From Bradyrhizobium sp. Rc3b (lineage in GTDB: Bacteria > Pseudomonadota > Alphaproteobacteria > Rhizobiales > Xanthobacteraceae), in the NCBI RefSeq assembly GCF_900114915.1, contig NZ_FOUS01000003.1, positions 310,001 to 374,000 on the forward strand: a DNA stretch of 64,000 nucleotides. Reading direction: 5' to 3'. Below, in pieces: positions 17,587-28,788 of the stretch (position 1 is its first letter; every line of letters begins with the position of its first letter). Below the pieces are notes generated by a model, which ran no database searches, had not been told where the DNA came from, and worked only from the letters and a program-made list of their open reading frames with translations. Made by a program: the position numbers and the translations under genes.

Positions 17587-18798
17587 ATGCAAAAACTCAT
17601 CGCCGCCGTCGCGGCCGGTTTCGCCCTCGCCGCTACGTCCGGCGCGGCGCAGGCGCAGATTTCCGACGATGTCGTCAAGATCGGCGTGCTCACGGACATG
17701 TCCAGCCTCTATGCGGACGCGACCGGCAAGGGCTCGCTCGCCGCCGTCGAGATGGCGGTCGCCGATTACGGCGCGAAGGTCGCGGGCAAGCCCGTGCAGG
17801 TGGTCGCCGCCGACCACCAGAACAGGCCCGACGTCGGCGTCAACATCGCCCGAAACTGGTACGACAACGACAAGGTCGACGCGATCTTCGACGTGCCGAC
17901 GTCATCGGTGGCGCTGCCGGTCTCGGCGCTGACGCGCGAGAAGAACAGGATCAACATCAATTCCGGCGGCGGCTCGTCCGACATCACCGGCACCGCCTGC
18001 TCGCCCAACACCGTGCACTGGACCTACGACACCTATGCGCTGTCGAACGTCGCCGGCAAGGCGATGGTCAAGCGCGGCGAGGATAGCTGGTTCTTCGTCA
18101 CCGCCGACTACGCCTTCGGCATGGCGCTGCAGCGCGACGCCGCCAACGTCGTCAAGGAGAGCGGCGGCAAGGTGCTCGGCGAAGTCCGCCATCCGCTCAA
18201 CTCGTCGGATTTCTCCTCGTTCCTGCTCCAGGCCCAGGCCTCCAAGGCCAAGGTGGTCGCGCTGGCCAATGCCGGCGGCGACACCACCAACGCGTTGAAG
18301 CAGGCGTCCGAGTTCGGCCTGACCCAGGGCGGCCAGAAGATGATCGCGCTTCTGCAGGAGATCACCGACACGCATTCGCTCGGCATCAAGGCAACCCAAG
18401 GCCTGATCGTCACCGACGCCTTCTACTGGGACATGAACGAGGAGACCCGCGCCTTCTCCAAGCGCTTCAACGAGAAGGTCGGCCACATGCCGACCATGAT
18501 CCAGGCCGGGCTCTACTCGGCGACCATGCACTATCTGAAGGCGATCGACGCCATCAAGAGCGACGAGGCGCCGAAGGTGATGGAGCAGATGCGCAAGACG
18601 CCGGTCAACGACTTCTTCGCCAGAGGCGGCAAGATCCGCATCGATGGCCGCATGGTCCACGACATGTATCTGTTCGAGGTCAAGAAGCCCGAGGAATCCA
18701 AGGGCGAGTGGGACCTCTACAAGCTGATCGCCACCGTGCCCGGCGACGAGGCCTTCCGTCCGCTCGACAAGGGCGGCTGCCCGCTGGTGACGCACTGA
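17587..18798 (+). CDS. Periplasmic binding protein, branched-chain amino acid (LivK) type
   Basis: This 403-residue type-I binding protein has a signal peptide (LIAAVAAGFALAATSGAAQAQ) and the family opening IKIGVLTD-like VKIGVLTDMSSLYAD. Later segments HQNRPDVGVNIARNWYD and DAFYWDMNEETRAFSKRF are also characteristic. No permease or ATPase genes are adjacent, so it must work with a transporter encoded elsewhere. The substrate is uncertain; aromatic or branched compounds are typical in this genus. A terminator follows. Confidence 0.9.
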   Translation: MQKLIAAVAAGFALAATSGAAQAQISDDVVKIGVLTDMSSLYADATGKGSLAAVEMAVADYGAKVAGKPVQVVAADHQNRPDVGVNIARNWYDNDKVDAIFDVPTSSVALPVSALTREKNRININSGGGSSDITGTACSPNTVHWTYDTYALSNVAGKAMVKRGEDSWFFVTADYAFGMALQRDAANVVKESGGKVLGEVRHPLNSSDFSSFLLQAQASKAKVVALANAGGDTTNALKQASEFGLTQGGQKMIALLQEITDTHSLGIKATQGLIVTDAFYWDMNEETRAFSKRFNEKVGHMPTMIQAGLYSATMHYLKAIDAIKSDEAPKVMEQMRKTPVNDFFARGGKIRIDGRMVHDMYLFEVKKPEESKGEWDLYKLIATVPGDEAFRPLDKGGCPLVTH

Positions 18799-18853
18799 GA
18801 GCCGTCTCCCTCGCCGCCTCTCTAGCGGGACGAGGTAAGAGAAAGACACGACA

Positions 18854-18887
18854 GCGCGCCCGGCGAAAACCAGGCGCGCTTCGTTTA
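18854..18887 (+). terminator. Hairpin terminator after the LivK-type gene
   Basis: GCGCGCC (18854-18860) pairs with GGCGCGC (18873-18879) around an A-rich loop and is followed by TTCGTTT. It separates two convergent genes. Confidence 0.65.
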
Positions 18888-18906
18888 GGCAGTTACGCGG
18901 GCTGCA

Positions 18907-19437
18907 TTACTCCGCGTACTTGAACTCCGGCATGTTCTTCAGCTCGTCCTTGCTGGCATTGAACACGGCGTGGTCCGGATACCACTTCGAGGTGGACGAC
19001 GTCGTGGTCGCAGCCGGCCTGTCGGTGCCGGTCGCAGCGCCTGTCGTGGTCGATGCGGCGGGCTTGGCGCCCGGATTCGTGCCGGTGCCGGTATAGGCGA
19101 CGGCCTCGTTGACGAACTTCAATTTCTCATAGGGCACGGCGACCAGATGCTCGCCCATGCCGAGGAAGCCGCCGACGCCGATCACGGCAATCTTGACGTT
19201 GCCGCTCTTGTCCATCAGCAGCTCGTTGATCGAGCCGATGTTCTCGTTGGCCTCGTTATAGACCTTCAGGCCCGACATCTTCGACGTACGCCACTCGCCG
19301 GAAGCGGTCGTGGTGGCCGTCGTCGCGGTGGCCGCGGTCGGCGCCTTGTCGGTGGTGGCGGTCGGCGATTGCGCGAACGCAACGGTCGCAAGCAGTGCGG
19401 TGCCGGCGAGGCCGGCGGCGATGGATTTCGTCAGCAT
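18907..19437 (-). CDS. Secreted PRC-barrel domain protein
   Basis: This 176-residue protein has a signal peptide (SIAAGLAGTALLATVAFAQ), a Thr/Ala-rich low-complexity stretch, a PRC-barrel domain (SGLKVYNEANENIGSINEL… VAVPYEKLKF) and a second Thr/Ala-rich stretch. It ends in a hydrophilic tail (NMPEFKY). PRC-barrels mediate small-molecule or protein contacts; the role here is unknown but extracytoplasmic. ATG 19437 is preceded by GGAGAGG. Confidence 0.85.
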   Translation of the reverse strand: MLTKSIAAGLAGTALLATVAFAQSPTATTDKAPTAATATTATTTASGEWRTSKMSGLKVYNEANENIGSINELLMDKSGNVKIAVIGVGGFLGMGEHLVAVPYEKLKFVNEAVAYTGTGTNPGAKPAASTTTGAATGTDRPAATTTSSTSKWYPDHAVFNASKDELKNMPEFKYAE

Positions 19438-19668
19438 GTTGTCCTCTCCTTCACAGAAAAAACTCGTGTGGAGAAAACAGCGCTGATCACACGCAGTTCC
19501 GTGCGCGCCGCAATTTCGTCGCGCTATGCGCGAGCGCGGAAACCTCGCAGGGACTGTTCCTGCGTCACCCAGGAACATTTTGCGGCGCACGGTTCCCCGC
19601 CGACGATCATGCGCCCTGGGTGAAGCACGATCGTGGCGAGGACTCGCGCCGACCCGCGTCGCTCAGGG

Positions 19669-20241
19669 TCAGCTCTTGTAGTCGATCAGAAGCGCGGAGA
19701 GGTCGGAATTGCCGGACGAACTGCCGTTGGCGCCGTAGGACGAGCTCGATGATTGCGACTGCTGCAGCGCCTGCAGGAACTGCTGGAGAATCTCGGCCGT
19801 GGAGGCATCGGTCGACGTGCTGCTGGTCGAGTCCGCAGACGACGCCGAATCCGAAGCGCTGTCGTCCGGCGGCGGACCGGGCGGAGGTCCGCCTGCACCG
19901 CCGGCGCCACCCGGCCCGCCCGGACCGCCCGCGAAGGCGGACTGAAACACGCCCTTGAGCGCTTCGGCCTGATCCGACGTCAGCGTGCCGTTCGACACCT
20001 CGTTCGAAATGAGGTCGTCGATCTTCGACTTCATGTCCTCCTTGGAGGGACGCGTGCCGCTCGACTGGTCGCTCGAGCGGCTCTGCTGGAGTGCCGTGTC
20101 GATGTCGGTCAGCGCCGTCGAGAGCGCTGACTGGTCCGACGACGAGATCGTGCCGGCGGACACTTCCGATTGCAATTCCTGCTGCAGCCGCTGCAGCGGC
20201 GAGGGGTGGTTGTTGGCGGAGGCCGCCGAAATCGAGGTCAT
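19669..20241 (-). CDS. Ser/Gly/Pro-rich low-complexity protein of unknown function
   Basis: This 190-residue protein has no signal peptide. The N-terminal 95 residues contain two helical repeats around SSDQSALSTALTDIDTAL and TSDQAEALKGVFQSAF, a spacing like paired helical or EF-hand-like units but without clear calcium loops. A Gly/Pro-rich stretch and a Ser/Asp/Thr-rich stretch follow, then a Gln-rich helix and Ser-rich tail. ATG 20241 follows GGAGCCATC. It is divergent from the response-regulator gene at 20422, which makes it a plausible target of that system (inference). Confidence 0.7.
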   Translation of the reverse strand: MTSISAASANNHPSPLQRLQQELQSEVSAGTISSSDQSALSTALTDIDTALQQSRSSDQSSGTRPSKEDMKSKIDDLISNEVSNGTLTSDQAEALKGVFQSAFAGGPGGPGGAGGAGGPPPGPPPDDSASDSASSADSTSSTSTDASTAEILQQFLQALQQSQSSSSSYGANGSSSGNSDLSALLIDYKS

Positions 20242-20421
20242 GATGGCTCCGTGGATTTTGCGGGGTTTCGTCGCGGACCACGCCACGCTATGGTTAACGG
20301 CCTTAACGAGACCTTGCCGCTTCGCGACGGCGCGATTGCCGCCTGTTGCGGGAAGCCCGACAGAAACAATCCGAAACAAAAATCTTCGCCATTTGGCCCG
20401 AATCCTGGACAAACAAAGCGC

Positions 20422-21201
20422 ATGGCCGTTCCCAATCCCAACATCCTGGTCGTCGAAGACGACCGCGAAACCCGGACGTTGATTGCGAAGTACCTGCGCA
20501 ACAACGCCTGCAACGTCACCGCCGTGAGCGACGGCCGCGAGATGTCGCGCGCCATGGCCGATCACCGCGTCGACCTCATCATCCTCGATGTCATGCTGCC
20601 GGGCGAGGACGGCCTCAGCCTGTGCCGCAAGGTGCGTGCCGAGGCGCAGACGCCGATCATCATGCTGACCGCGCGCGGCGAGGACGTCGACCGCATCGTC
20701 GGCCTGGAGATGGGCGCCGACGACTATCTGCCGAAACCGTTCAACCCGCGCGAGCTGCTCGCCCGCATCAACGCGGTGCTGCGCCGCCAGGCCGCGGCCC
20801 AGGCGGCGAGCTCGATCGAAGGCGCCTCCACGCTCACCTTCGAGGGCTGGCACATCGACCTGCGCCTGCGCGAATTGCGCAATCCCGAAGGCGCGCGCGT
20901 CGCGGTGACCAGCGCCGAGTTCGATCTCCTGCGCACGTTCTGCGAACGGCCCGGCCGCGTGCTGTCACGCGACAGCCTGCTCGACCTCACGCAAGGGCGC
21001 AGCACCGGTTCGTTCGAACGCTCCATCGACGTTCTGGTCAGCCGCATCCGCCGCAAGATCGAGCCCAATCCAACCGATCCCACGCTCATCAAGACGGTGC
21101 GCTCCGGCGGCTATCTGTTCACGCCGCGAACGCAGGTGGCGAGTCCTCAAGGCACTCAAGCAGCGAGCATTGAAGCGGTTGCGGCGCCCCTGAGCAGTTG
21201 A
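20422..21201 (+). CDS. OmpR-family response regulator
   Basis: This 259-residue protein has a receiver domain with phospho-acceptor D56 (LIILDVMLPG), acidic pair VEDDRE, conserved Thr (MLTARGE) and Lys (YLPKPF). A C-terminal winged helix ends in RSGGYLF. A Gln/Ala-rich tail of about 25 residues follows. It is encoded 14 bp before the histidine kinase and probably forms one transcription unit with it. It resembles regulators of the PetR group; the stimulus is unknown. Confidence 0.93.
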   Translation: MAVPNPNILVVEDDRETRTLIAKYLRNNACNVTAVSDGREMSRAMADHRVDLIILDVMLPGEDGLSLCRKVRAEAQTPIIMLTARGEDVDRIVGLEMGADDYLPKPFNPRELLARINAVLRRQAAAQAASSIEGASTLTFEGWHIDLRLRELRNPEGARVAVTSAEFDLLRTFCERPGRVLSRDSLLDLTQGRSTGSFERSIDVLVSRIRRKIEPNPTDPTLIKTVRSGGYLFTPRTQVASPQGTQAASIEAVAAPLSS

Positions 21202-21215
21202 AGGGGACGCCAACG

Positions 21216-22538
21216 ATGAAGCCGTTCGGATTCTTCCACCTCAAGGGGATCGGCGGGCAGATCGCCGCGCTGGTGCTGGCTTCGACCGTCGCGCTCCATC
21301 TCGTCGTCACCACCGCCTTCCTGATCAGCCGGCCCGACCGCCCCGACACGCCGCCGGACGGCGCCCATCAGCTGACCGATGCCGCGCTGCTGCTCGGCTC
21401 GGCCGAGGCCGGCGAGCGTCCGCGCCTCGTCGCCGATCTCGCGCGCGCCTTCCCCAAGCTCGGCATCGAAATGCTCGCCCCCGGCGCCGCAAGCGTCGCA
21501 GAGAGCGACAATCAGCATCTGCGCGGGATGCGCCGTCATCTCGGACGCGGCTACAGGGCGGTCCAGCTGACCTTGGGCGGCACAGCATCCCGCGTCGGCG
21601 TCGAGTTGCCCGACGGCACCGTGATCGCCGGACATGTCGAGGGCGACCCGCGCCCGTGGTTCTGGGGCGGCCCCTGGCTGACGGCGCTGATGACCGCCTT
21701 CATCTGCGTCAGCGTGCTCGGCCTGTGGGCGGTGCGCGCGCTGGCAGCACCGCTATCGTCATTCGCCAACGCCGCCGAGAATTTCAGCGTCGACGGCGAG
21801 GCGGAGCCGCTGCCGGAGCGCGGCCCGGAGGAGATCCGCTCGGTAGCGCGCGCGCTCAACCGCATGCATGAGCGGATCGCCCGGCTGATGTCGGATCGCA
21901 CCCGGATGCTGGCCGCGATCAGCCACGATCTGCGCACGCCAATCACGCGGCTGCGCCTGCGCGCCGAATTCATCGAGGACGAGGGCAACCGCAAGCGCAT
22001 GCTGATGGACCTCGATCAGATGCGCGCGATGCTGGAATCGGTGCTGTCGCTGTTGCGCAACGACCGCAAGGTCGAGGCGGTTACGCTGGTCGACATCGCC
22101 AGCACGCTCCAGCTCGTCGCCGACCAGTTCGGCGACATGGGCCATGTCGTGCATTACGACGGGCCGGCGTCCGCGACCGCCGCCGCGCGGCCCGACGATC
22201 TGCATCGCGGTGTCACCAACCTGGTCGAGAACGCCGTGCGCTTCGGCGCCGAGGTGACGATCCGCCTCGACATCTCGGGTACCACGCTCGTCATCGACGT
22301 CGAGGACGACGGCCCCGGCATTTCTGATGCGCGAAAGCAGGAGATGCTGGAGCCGTTCGTGCGCGGCGACGATGCGCGCACCATGGACGAATCCACCGGC
22401 TTCGGGCTCGGCCTGTCGATCGCGCGCGCCATCGCGCTCGCCCATGGCGGCGAGCTGTCGCTGCACGACCGCAACCCACATGGACTAATCGTACGAATGC
22501 AATTGCCGCTTTGGCAGCAGCCGCGGCTCGCCGCCTAA
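21216..22538 (+). CDS. Membrane sensor histidine kinase, EnvZ type
   Basis: This 440-residue protein has two membrane segments (near residues 13-30 and 165-185) flanking a periplasmic sensor of about 130 residues. A HAMP linker, an H-box with H237 (SHDLRTPITRLRLR), an N-box (NLVENAVRFG) and G-boxes DDGPGI and GFGLGLSIA follow. ATG 21216 is used because AAGGGGA lies upstream; a TTG at 21198 would overlap the regulator. It is the partner of the response regulator just upstream. Confidence 0.93.
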   Translation: MKPFGFFHLKGIGGQIAALVLASTVALHLVVTTAFLISRPDRPDTPPDGAHQLTDAALLLGSAEAGERPRLVADLARAFPKLGIEMLAPGAASVAESDNQHLRGMRRHLGRGYRAVQLTLGGTASRVGVELPDGTVIAGHVEGDPRPWFWGGPWLTALMTAFICVSVLGLWAVRALAAPLSSFANAAENFSVDGEAEPLPERGPEEIRSVARALNRMHERIARLMSDRTRMLAAISHDLRTPITRLRLRAEFIEDEGNRKRMLMDLDQMRAMLESVLSLLRNDRKVEAVTLVDIASTLQLVADQFGDMGHVVHYDGPASATAAARPDDLHRGVTNLVENAVRFGAEVTIRLDISGTTLVIDVEDDGPGISDARKQEMLEPFVRGDDARTMDESTGFGLGLSIARAIALAHGGELSLHDRNPHGLIVRMQLPLWQQPRLAA

Positions 22539-22539
22539 C

Positions 22540-22755
22540 TCACGCCGCGAGCGGCGGGTGCTCGATCGCGGTCTCGTCGAAGATGGCCATCGCCTCGAAG
22601 CGATAATTGCAGGCGTGGCAATTCCAGAGATAGGAGACGCGTCCCTCGCCCGGCTCGATCCAGTCAGGCTGCGGGATCGGCGCGCCACATTGGGCACAGG
22701 GGTTCTGTCTGGGGATGTCGCCGGCATACAGCCTGGCCATGTTTGATTTTGTCAT
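22540..22755 (-). CDS. Small zinc-ribbon protein
   Basis: This 71-residue protein has two CxxC pairs (C20/C23 and C46/C49) spaced as a treble-clef or zinc-ribbon fold. ATG 22755 has GGAGAGG five bases upstream. It is convergent with the histidine-kinase gene, the stops being one base apart. Function is unknown. Confidence 0.75.
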   Translation of the reverse strand: MTKSNMARLYAGDIPRQNPCAQCGAPIPQPDWIEPGEGRVSYLWNCHACNYRFEAMAIFDETAIEHPPLAA

Positions 22756-22997
22756 GGCACCTCTCCCGATTTGCAGCGTCTTCTTACTCGCTTTCGCTGG
22801 CACGCGCGAATAGACAGGCGTGCTGCCGCGAGCGGGGATCGTCCGTCCCCGAAGCTCTCTTGCGCCAGCTTTGAGTCGTAACCGCGGCTCGGCACCGCAA
22901 AATCGGGCGATGGCGGCGTTTGGTCACATCATCGCCGCGTTCGGAAGGCCTAACGGCGGCTGGGCGCAGGTCACCTAGGGGACCTCAGGGATATCTG

Positions 22998-23555
22998 ATG
23001 AAAATTTTATGCATTGCCGCGCTGCTCGCGGCCGGATTGACATTGCCGCAGGCTGCAGTCGCGGGCGAAGCCGAATATGCCGAGATGGTCGCGGCCCATG
23101 CCCGCGCCAACGGCGTGCCGGAAGCGCTGGTGCATCGCGTGATCATGCGCGAGAGCCGCTACCAGCCGCACCTCGTCGGCCGCGGCGGCACCATCGGGCT
23201 GATGCAGATCAAGCTCGCGACCGCCCGCGGGGTCGGCTACACCGGCGACGCCGCCGGCCTGCGCGATCCCAACACCAACCTCACGTATGCCGTGAAATAC
23301 CTCGCCGGCGCCTATCGCGCCGCCAACGGCGACCATGCCCGGGCCGTGCGTTATTTCGCCGGCGGCTATTACTACGCCGCCAAACGCCAGCGGCAGCAGG
23401 CCGTGCAAATCGCCAATATGGGCGATACCAATATGGGCAATATGGGCCAACCCTGGCTCGAGCCCAACGGCAACCCGCAGCCGATGTTCGGCGCCACTCC
23501 GCACAGGAAGCTGGCCCAGCGTGTCCGCAATGCGCGGGCGCAAGCCTCGCAATAG
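22998..23555 (+). CDS. Lytic transglycosylase, SLT domain
   Basis: This 185-residue secreted protein has a signal peptide (ILCIAALLAAGLTLPQAAVA) and an SLT domain with catalytic Glu in IMRESRYQP, then GLMQIKLATARGVGY and the C-terminal AVRYFAGGYY motif. It cleaves peptidoglycan glycan strands. A short Asn/Met/Gly repeat (MGDTNMGNMG) precedes a hydrophilic tail. ATG 22998 starts directly before the signal peptide. Confidence 0.9.
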   Translation: MKILCIAALLAAGLTLPQAAVAGEAEYAEMVAAHARANGVPEALVHRVIMRESRYQPHLVGRGGTIGLMQIKLATARGVGYTGDAAGLRDPNTNLTYAVKYLAGAYRAANGDHARAVRYFAGGYYYAAKRQRQQAVQIANMGDTNMGNMGQPWLEPNGNPQPMFGATPHRKLAQRVRNARAQASQ

Positions 23556-23561
23556 CCGCTC

Positions 23562-23684
23562 GTGTCCCGGACGCGCTGCAGCGCGTAGCGTTGCTGCGCA
23601 GCGCCGGGACCCAGCATCCCTGCATCAGCATGGGCCCCGGCTCAGCAGCGCAGCACTGCGTGATGCGCTGCGTCCGGGGCATGA
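23562..23684. repeat. R5 palindromic repeat
   Basis: TGTCCCGGACGCGCTGCAG at the left pairs with CGCTGCGTCCGGGGCA at the right, with inner GCTGCGCAGCGCCGGG and CCCCGGCTCAGCAGCGCAG arms. It lies between the transglycosylase gene and the thiamine riboswitch. A second copy lies at 41967. Confidence 0.8.
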
Positions 23685-23734
23685 GGGTTCCCGCAACACG
23701 CGTTGACCACCCCGCCTCCGTGGCATACATTAGA

Positions 23735-23848
23735 GCCGTTCCGAGGGGTGCTCCGAGGAGGAGCTGAGATACCGCTAAATGGGCAATAACGCCCAGGACC
23801 GCGGTGACCCTTTGAACCTGATCCGGGTCATGCCGGCGAAGGGACAGG
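23735..23848 (+). promoter_or_regulatory. TPP riboswitch (THI element)
   Basis: The core elements are in order: GGGGTGC at 23744-23750, CTGAGAT at 23764, a variable stem (GGGCAATAACGCCC) around 23780-23794, ACCCTTTGAACCTGATC at 23807-23823, and GGGTCATGCCGGCGAAGGGA at the 3' end. ATG of thiO follows two bases later, so the 3' part and the ribosome site overlap. Binding of thiamine diphosphate should block translation start or cause early termination of the thi operon. Confidence 0.95.
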
Positions 23849-23849
23849 G

Positions 23850-24860
23850 ATGTTGCAAACGACCAAGCGACCGGACTCACCGGTATCCATCATCGGCGCA
23901 GGCATCGCCGGAGCCTGGCAAGCCCTGCTGTTCGCGCAGGCCGGCCATGCCGTGACCTTGCACGAGCGCGGTGACGAGGCGATGACGGACGCCACCAGCC
24001 ATTGGGCCGGCGGCATGCTCGCGCCCTATTGCGAGGCCGAGGTCGCCGAACCCATCATCAGCCGCCTCGGGCTGCGCTCGCTCGACCTCTGGCGGCGCGA
24101 GCTGCCCGACACGCCCTTCAACGGCTCGCTGGTCGTCGCACATCCGCGCGAACGCAACGATTTCGAGCGTTTTGCGCGCATGACCGAGGACCACCGCCGG
24201 CTCGATGCCTCAGGCCTCGCCGCGCTCGAACCCTCGCTGGAGGGCCGCTTCCGCGACGCGCTGTTCTTCCCGGCCGAGGGCCATGTCGAGCCGCGCCGCG
24301 TGCTGCCGCAGTTGCACGATCGCATCCGCGCCGCCGGCGGCACCATCAAATTCTCCAGCGACGTCGCAGCCGGGGATCTCGACGGCATCGTGATCGACTG
24401 CCGCGGCCTTGGCGCCCGCGACGAGCAGAGCGAGCTTCGCGGCGTCAAGGGCGAGATGATCCTGATCGAGACAGACGAGGTGCAGCTTGCGCGCCCGGTG
24501 CGGCTGATGCATCCGCGCTGGCCGCTTTACGTGATCCCGCGCGAGGACAATCTGTTCATGCTGGGCGCGACCTCGATCGAGGCCGAGGACACCGGCGTCA
24601 GCGTCCGCTCCGCGCTGGAGCTTTTGGGCGCGGCCTACGCCGTGCACCCCGCCTTCGGCGAGGCCCGCATCGTCGAATTCGGCTCGGGGCTGCGTCCCGC
24701 CTATCCCGACAATCTGCCGCGCATCGGCATTCGCGGCAAGACGATCTCCGTCAACGGACTCTACCGCCACGGCTTCCTGATCGCGCCGGCGCTCGCCGAG
24801 CTGACGCTCGCCTATGTCGAGCGCGGCCAGATCGACAACGAGGTGATGCGATGCTTGTGA
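23850..24860 (+). CDS. thiO: Glycine oxidase / thiamine biosynthesis FAD-dependent oxidase
   Basis: This 336-residue protein oxidises glycine to iminoglycine for thiazole formation. The N-terminal dinucleotide motif is IIGAGIAGAWQ; a C-terminal segment with GLYRHGFLIAP is typical of ThiO. It is the first gene after the TPP riboswitch and overlaps thiS by ten bases, so the two are translationally coupled. Confidence 0.93.
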   Translation: MLQTTKRPDSPVSIIGAGIAGAWQALLFAQAGHAVTLHERGDEAMTDATSHWAGGMLAPYCEAEVAEPIISRLGLRSLDLWRRELPDTPFNGSLVVAHPRERNDFERFARMTEDHRRLDASGLAALEPSLEGRFRDALFFPAEGHVEPRRVLPQLHDRIRAAGGTIKFSSDVAAGDLDGIVIDCRGLGARDEQSELRGVKGEMILIETDEVQLARPVRLMHPRWPLYVIPREDNLFMLGATSIEAEDTGVSVRSALELLGAAYAVHPAFGEARIVEFGSGLRPAYPDNLPRIGIRGKTISVNGLYRHGFLIAPALAELTLAYVERGQIDNEVMRCL

Positions 24861-25048
24861 TCGTCAACGGCGAGCAGCGCGAGGTGACTTCGGGAAGCGT
24901 CGATGCGCTGCTCTCGGAGCTCGACTACGAGGGCACCCATTTCGCGATCGCGCTGAACTACGACGTCGTGCCGAAGAGCCGCTGGGCCGAGACGGCACTG
25001 AAGGCCGGCGACGAGATCGAGATCATCACGCCGCGGCAGGGAGGGTGA
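24851..25048 (+). CDS. thiS: Sulfur-carrier protein ThiS
   Basis: This 65-residue beta-grasp protein ends in Gly-Gly, the site adenylated and thiocarboxylated before sulfur transfer to the thiazole. The start MLVIVNGEQREV matches the family. It overlaps thiO by ten bases. No thiF is seen in the window, so activation must rely on a gene elsewhere. Confidence 0.95.
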   Translation: MLVIVNGEQREVTSGSVDALLSELDYEGTHFAIALNYDVVPKSRWAETALKAGDEIEIITPRQGG

Positions 25049-25075
25049 GGTGATGCCTGTCGCCACAAACGACGC

Positions 25076-25179
25076 CGTCATCCTGAGGTGCGAGCCGTCT
25101 TCGGCTCGCCTCGAAGGATGGCCGCAAGCGGCGCTGTCATCCTTCGAGACGCGCAAGTGCGCGCACCTCAGGATGACGG
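25076..25179. repeat. R4 palindromic repeat inside the thi operon
   Basis: CGTCATCCTGAGGTGCG at the left pairs with GCGCACCTCAGGATGACGG at the right, with inner CGCCTCGAAGGATG and CATCCTTCGAGACGCG arms. It occupies nearly all of the thiS-thiG gap and should form a strong hairpin in the operon mRNA. Confidence 0.9.
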
Positions 25180-25212
25180 TCTGTGCAAGTCGCCCGCAAG
25201 GAAATTGAAGCC

Positions 25213-25995
25213 ATGGTGACCTTCTACGGCAAATCCTTCGCCTCCCGCCTGCTGATCGGCAGCGCGCTCTATCCCTCGCCTGCGATCATGCAGGAAGCGA
25301 TCCGCGCCTCCGGCTCGAACATCGTCACGGTGTCGCTGCGGCGCGAATCCGCCGGCGGCAAGACCGGGGACGCGTTCTGGAAGCTGATCCGCGAGCTCGA
25401 CGTCACCGTGCTGCCGAACACCGCGGGATGCCGCAGCGTGCGCGAGGCCGTGACCACGGCAAAGCTCGCGCGCGAATTGTTCGGGACGAGCTGGATCAAG
25501 CTCGAGGTGATCGCCGACAACGACACGCTGCAGCCCGATGTCGTCGGCCTCGTCGAAGCTGCCACCATCCTGATCAAGGACGGCTTTGAAGTGTTCCCCT
25601 ATTGCACCGAGGATCTCTCGGTCGCCAACCGCCTGGTCGATGCCGGCTGCAAGGTGGTGATGCCGTGGGCAGCTCCGATCGGCAGCGCGAAGGGCATCAC
25701 CAATCGCGATGCCTTGAGGCTGCTGCGCGAGCGCCTGCCCGACATCACGCTGGTGGTCGACGCCGGCCTCGGCGCTCCCAGCCACGCCGCGCAGGCGCTG
25801 GAGCTCGGCTATGACGCCGTGCTGCTCAACACCGCGATCGCCAAAGCCGCCGATCCCGTCGCGATGGCAAACGCCTTCCGCCTCGGCTGTGATGCCGGCC
25901 GCACCGCTTATGAAGCCGGGCTGATGAACGCCCGCGACTTCGCCTCCCCCTCCACCCCTGTCGTTGGGACTCCGTTCTGGCATGCCGTATCCTGA
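25213..25995 (+). CDS. thiG: Thiazole synthase
   Basis: This 260-residue TIM-barrel enzyme forms the thiazole phosphate from deoxyxylulose phosphate, iminoglycine and ThiS thiocarboxylate. The Schiff-base lysine is in [11 protein letters not shown], and the phosphate loops are [11 protein letters not shown] and [15 protein letters not shown] 25213 is used; an upstream in-frame start at 25183 lies in the repeat-flanking DNA. It overlaps thiE by 14 bases. Confidence 0.95.
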   Translation: MVTFYGKSFASRLLIGSALYPSPAIMQEAIRASGSNIVTVSLRRESAGGKTGDAFWKLIRELDVTVLPNTAGCRSVREAVTTAKLARELFGTSWIKLEVIADNDTLQPDVVGLVEAATILIKDGFEVFPYCTEDLSVANRLVDAGCKVVMPWAAPIGSAKGITNRDALRLLRERLPDITLVVDAGLGAPSHAAQALELGYDAVLLNTAIAKAADPVAMANAFRLGCDAGRTAYEAGLMNARDFASPSTPVVGTPFWHAVS

Positions 25996-26590
25996 TCGAT
26001 TTTATCCCGTCGTCGACAACCTCAAATGGGTCGAGCGACTGACAAAGCTCGGCGTCGGCACCATCCAGCTGCGCGCCAAGGAGCTCAACGACGCCGACGC
26101 GCTGCAGATCGTCACCGACGCGCTGGCCATCACCAAGGATACGCAAGCCAAGCTGGTCGTGAACGACTATTGGCGCGCCGCCGTCGTCGCCGGCGCGAAA
26201 TATCTGCATCTCGGCCAGGAGGATCTGGCGGAAGCCGACCTCAAGGCCATCCGCGAGGCCGGCCTTTCGCTCGGCATCTCCACCCATGACGATGCCGAGC
26301 TTGAAACCGCGCTCGAGGCCAAGCCCGACTATGTCGCGCTCGGCCCGATCTTCTTCACCACACTTAAATCGATGCGCTTCGAGCCGCAGGGCATTCCGAA
26401 GATCACCGAATGGAAGAAGCGCATCGGCAACATCCCGCTGGTCGCGATCGGCGGCATCAAGTTCGAGCACGCCGCGGAGATATTTGCGGCGGGCGCGGAC
26501 TCGATCGCAGTGGTGAGCGATGTGACGCAGAACGCCGATCCCGATGCGCGCGTGCGGCAATGGCTCGGCCAATCAGCGGAGGATGCATGA
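25982..26590 (+). CDS. thiE: Thiamine-phosphate synthase
   Basis: This 202-residue enzyme joins the pyrimidine and thiazole phosphates. Family motifs are seen: [42 protein letters not shown] and VAIGGI. The start ATG 25982 lies inside the end of thiG, giving a 14-base overlap. It belongs to the riboswitch-controlled operon. Confidence 0.94.
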   Translation: MPYPDRFYPVVDNLKWVERLTKLGVGTIQLRAKELNDADALQIVTDALAITKDTQAKLVVNDYWRAAVVAGAKYLHLGQEDLAEADLKAIREAGLSLGISTHDDAELETALEAKPDYVALGPIFFTTLKSMRFEPQGIPKITEWKKRIGNIPLVAIGGIKFEHAAEIFAAGADSIAVVSDVTQNADPDARVRQWLGQSAEDA

Positions 26591-26613
26591 TGCAGGTCCG
26601 CCCCTATTCGACC

Positions 26614-28653
<2,040 letters not shown>

Positions 28654-28705
28654 GGGGGCAAGCCCGTTTTCACCTAGAAGCCTAAAGATAGAGCGCTTAG
28701 ACCAT

Positions 28706-28741
28706 CGGCCGGCAACTTTTAGTTGCCGACCGATTTATTTT
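28706..28741 (+). terminator. Hairpin terminator of the thi operon
   Basis: CGGCCGGCAAC (28706-28716) pairs with GTTGCCGACCG (28722-28732) around TTTTA, with one mismatch, followed by ATTTATTTT. It marks the left limit of the low-G+C segment. Confidence 0.85.
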
Positions 28742-28788
28742 CAGCCAAGCTAACCTCATTTGATTTTTGGCCATTTAGGGGGAAGGTC

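Noticed and set aside
20286..20308. TTAA-type pair in GGTTAACGGCCTTAACGAG as a CtrA box
   Set aside because: The spacing is five bases rather than seven, so it does not fit the consensus.
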